7,111 nt of DNA, taken from contig JACCRL010000236.1 of NCBI GenBank assembly GCA_013813605.1, positions 1-7,111 on the forward strand, in the 5' to 3' direction. The notes beneath the pieces are model-generated. The model did not search any database and was not told where the DNA came from. It was given only the letters and a program-made list of their open reading frames with translations. The translations under genes were made by a program, and so were the position numbers. The stretch comes from Gemmatimonadaceae bacterium (lineage in GTDB: Bacteria > Gemmatimonadota > Gemmatimonadetes > Gemmatimonadales > Gemmatimonadaceae). Positions 6,175-7,111 of this stretch are shown piece by piece; within the stretch, counting starts at the first letter, position 1, and each line of letters begins with the position of its first letter.

Positions 6175-7111
6175 CTAGAAGCGAATGATCATCGAAGCCC
6201 AGGTGAATCCGGCGCCGAAGGCGACCATCATCACGGTTGAGCCCTCGCCAACCCGGCCCTGCTCGATCGCTTCGCTGAGCGCGATCGGAATCGACGCGGA
6301 CGACGTGTTGCCATATCGGTCGACGTTGACGAAAACCTTGTCCATCGGGATTCCCGAGTGCTTCGCTGTCGCCTCGATGATGCGCACGTTCGCCTGATGT
6401 GGAATGAGCAGGTCGATGTCGGCGCCGGTGAGGCGCGCGCCGTCGAGCGCCCTGTCGGCGGCTTCGGACATCGACCGGACCGCGTGCTTGAACACTTCGC
6501 GCCCCGCCATCTTCACGAGGTGTGATCCCTTTTCGAGGACGTCCGCCGACATCGGCACGGTCGCGCCGCCTTCCGGCCGGTAAAGCAGGTCGGCGAGCTT
6601 CCCGTCGCTGCGCATGAAGGCCGAGAGAATCCCCTTTCCATTCTTGCTGCGGCGCAGCACCGTCGCTCCCGCTCCATCACCGAACAACACGCAAGTCGAA
6701 CGGTCCTTCCAGTCAACGATCGCGCTCATCTTCTCGGCGCCGATCACCAGCGCCGTCTCGGCGACCCCCGACATGATCATCCCTTCGGCGACGGTCATCC
6801 CGTAAAGCCAGCCCGAGCACGCGGCGGAGAGGTCAAACGCGGCGGCGCGAGTGGCGCCCAGCTCGGCCTGGATGTCCACGGCGGTGGCCGGCAGCAAACG
6901 GTCGGGCGTCGCGGTGCTTAGCACGATGAGGTCGATCTCCCCGGGCTGCACGCCTGCCGCCTGCATCGCCTGCCGGGAGGCCGCCGACGCCATCGAGCAC
7001 GTCGTCTCGCCGTTCTTGCTCACGTAGCGCTGCGCGATCCCGCTGCGCTCCATGATCCACTCGTGCGACGTGTCGATACCCATTGCCGCGAAGTCGTGAT
7101 TCGTCATCACG
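6175..7111 (-). CDS. fabH: Beta-ketoacyl-ACP synthase III FabH, 5' end off the window
   Basis: FabH starts fatty acid chains by condensing an acyl-CoA primer (acetyl-CoA or branched acyl-CoA) with malonyl-ACP. About 311 residues are visible; counting from the codon at 7110-7108, the active-site residues are C98 in SAACSGWLYG (codon 6817-6819), H238 in IPHQANVRI (codon 6397-6399) and N268 in RYGNTSSAS (codon 6307-6309), the Cys-His-Asn triad that marks KAS III and separates it from FabF. Also seen are DTSHEWI (13-19), the LFGDGAGA block (142-149) and the C-terminal FGAGFTWAS. The first visible codons correspond to the V-TN-D segment that in FabH normally lies about 15-20 residues inside the protein, so the GTG and ATG codons at the window edge are internal and the true start lies outside. 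The primer preference cannot be told from what is visible. The TAG stop is four bases before the fabD start. Confidence 0.96.
   Translation of the reverse strand, partial: VMTNHDFAAMGIDTSHEWIMERSGIAQRYVSKNGETTCSMASAASRQAMQAAGVQPGEIDLIVLSTATPDRLLPATAVDIQAELGATRAAAFDLSAACSGWLYGMTVAEGMIMSGVAETALVIGAEKMSAIVDWKDRSTCVLFGDGAGATVLRRSKNGKGILSAFMRSDGKLADLLYRPEGGATVPMSADVLEKGSHLVKMAGREVFKHAVRSMSEAADRALDGARLTGADIDLLIPHQANVRIIEATAKHSGIPMDKVFVNVDRYGNTSSASIPIALSEAIEQGRVGEGSTVMMVAFGAGFTWASMIIRF

Noticed and set aside
5568..6188. Plus-strand open frame of 206 codons opposite fabD.
   Set aside because: Antisense shadow of FabD, whose active-site residues are all present on the minus strand.
7105..7110. GTG and ATG codons at the right edge as possible start codons of fabH.
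   Set aside because: The residues there match an internal segment of FabH that normally follows 15-20 N-terminal residues, so the true start lies outside the window.
1..7111. CRISPR arrays, insertion sequences, tRNA or rRNA genes, phage or defence genes.
   Set aside because: Nearly every base lies in one of eight core metabolic genes; no repeats, tRNA-like folds or transposase-like frames were seen.

Overview
The window is one uninterrupted stretch of eight genes, all on the minus strand and almost wall to wall. In transcription order (right to left) they are fabH (5' end cut by the window edge), fabD, fabG, acpP, fabF, mqnE, mqnA and mqnC (3' end cut by the window edge). The first five encode a nearly complete core of type II (dissociated) fatty acid synthesis: initiation condensing enzyme, malonyl loading, ketoreduction, carrier protein and elongation condensing enzyme. 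The last three encode the chorismate-dependent futalosine route to menaquinone: chorismate dehydratase (MqnA) and the two radical SAM enzymes, aminofutalosine synthase (MqnE) and cyclic dehypoxanthinyl futalosine synthase (MqnC).

The organism is a bacterium with GC-rich DNA, a dissociated FAS II and menaquinone made by the futalosine rather than the classical Men pathway. This fits phyla such as Gemmatimonadota, Acidobacteriota, Chloroflexota or Deinococcota. The sequences have a Gemmatimonadota-like feel to me, but this is an impression and not a result.

Layout: 6175-7111 fabH; 5232-6170 fabD (GTG start); 4495-5232 fabG; 4430-4494 the only real intergenic gap, AT-rich, with a good ribosome binding site and a possible internal promoter for acpP; 4190-4429 acpP; 2946-4190 fabF; 1774-2943 mqnE; 944-1777 mqnA; 1-947 mqnC. 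All other junctions are 4-base ATGA overlaps, 1-base overlaps, or gaps of 2 to 4 bases, so the set reads as one transcription unit with translational coupling. No stretch of 300 bases lacks a gene. I see no RNA genes, mobile elements, CRISPR arrays or terminators.

FabD loads malonate onto AcpP, FabH starts chains, FabF extends them and FabG reduces the beta-keto intermediates. The dehydratase (FabZ/FabA) and enoyl reductase are not in the window. MqnA, MqnE and MqnC catalyse futalosine-pathway steps 1, 2 and 4; the hydrolase for step 3 (MqnB or equivalent) and the later enzymes (MqnD and onward) lie elsewhere. The shared theme is building the respiratory membrane, both its lipid and its quinone. 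This is mostly conserved core metabolism. The points worth a second look are the joining of the two pathways with a 2-base gap, an expanded CX5CX2C iron-sulfur motif in MqnE, and the acpP leader.
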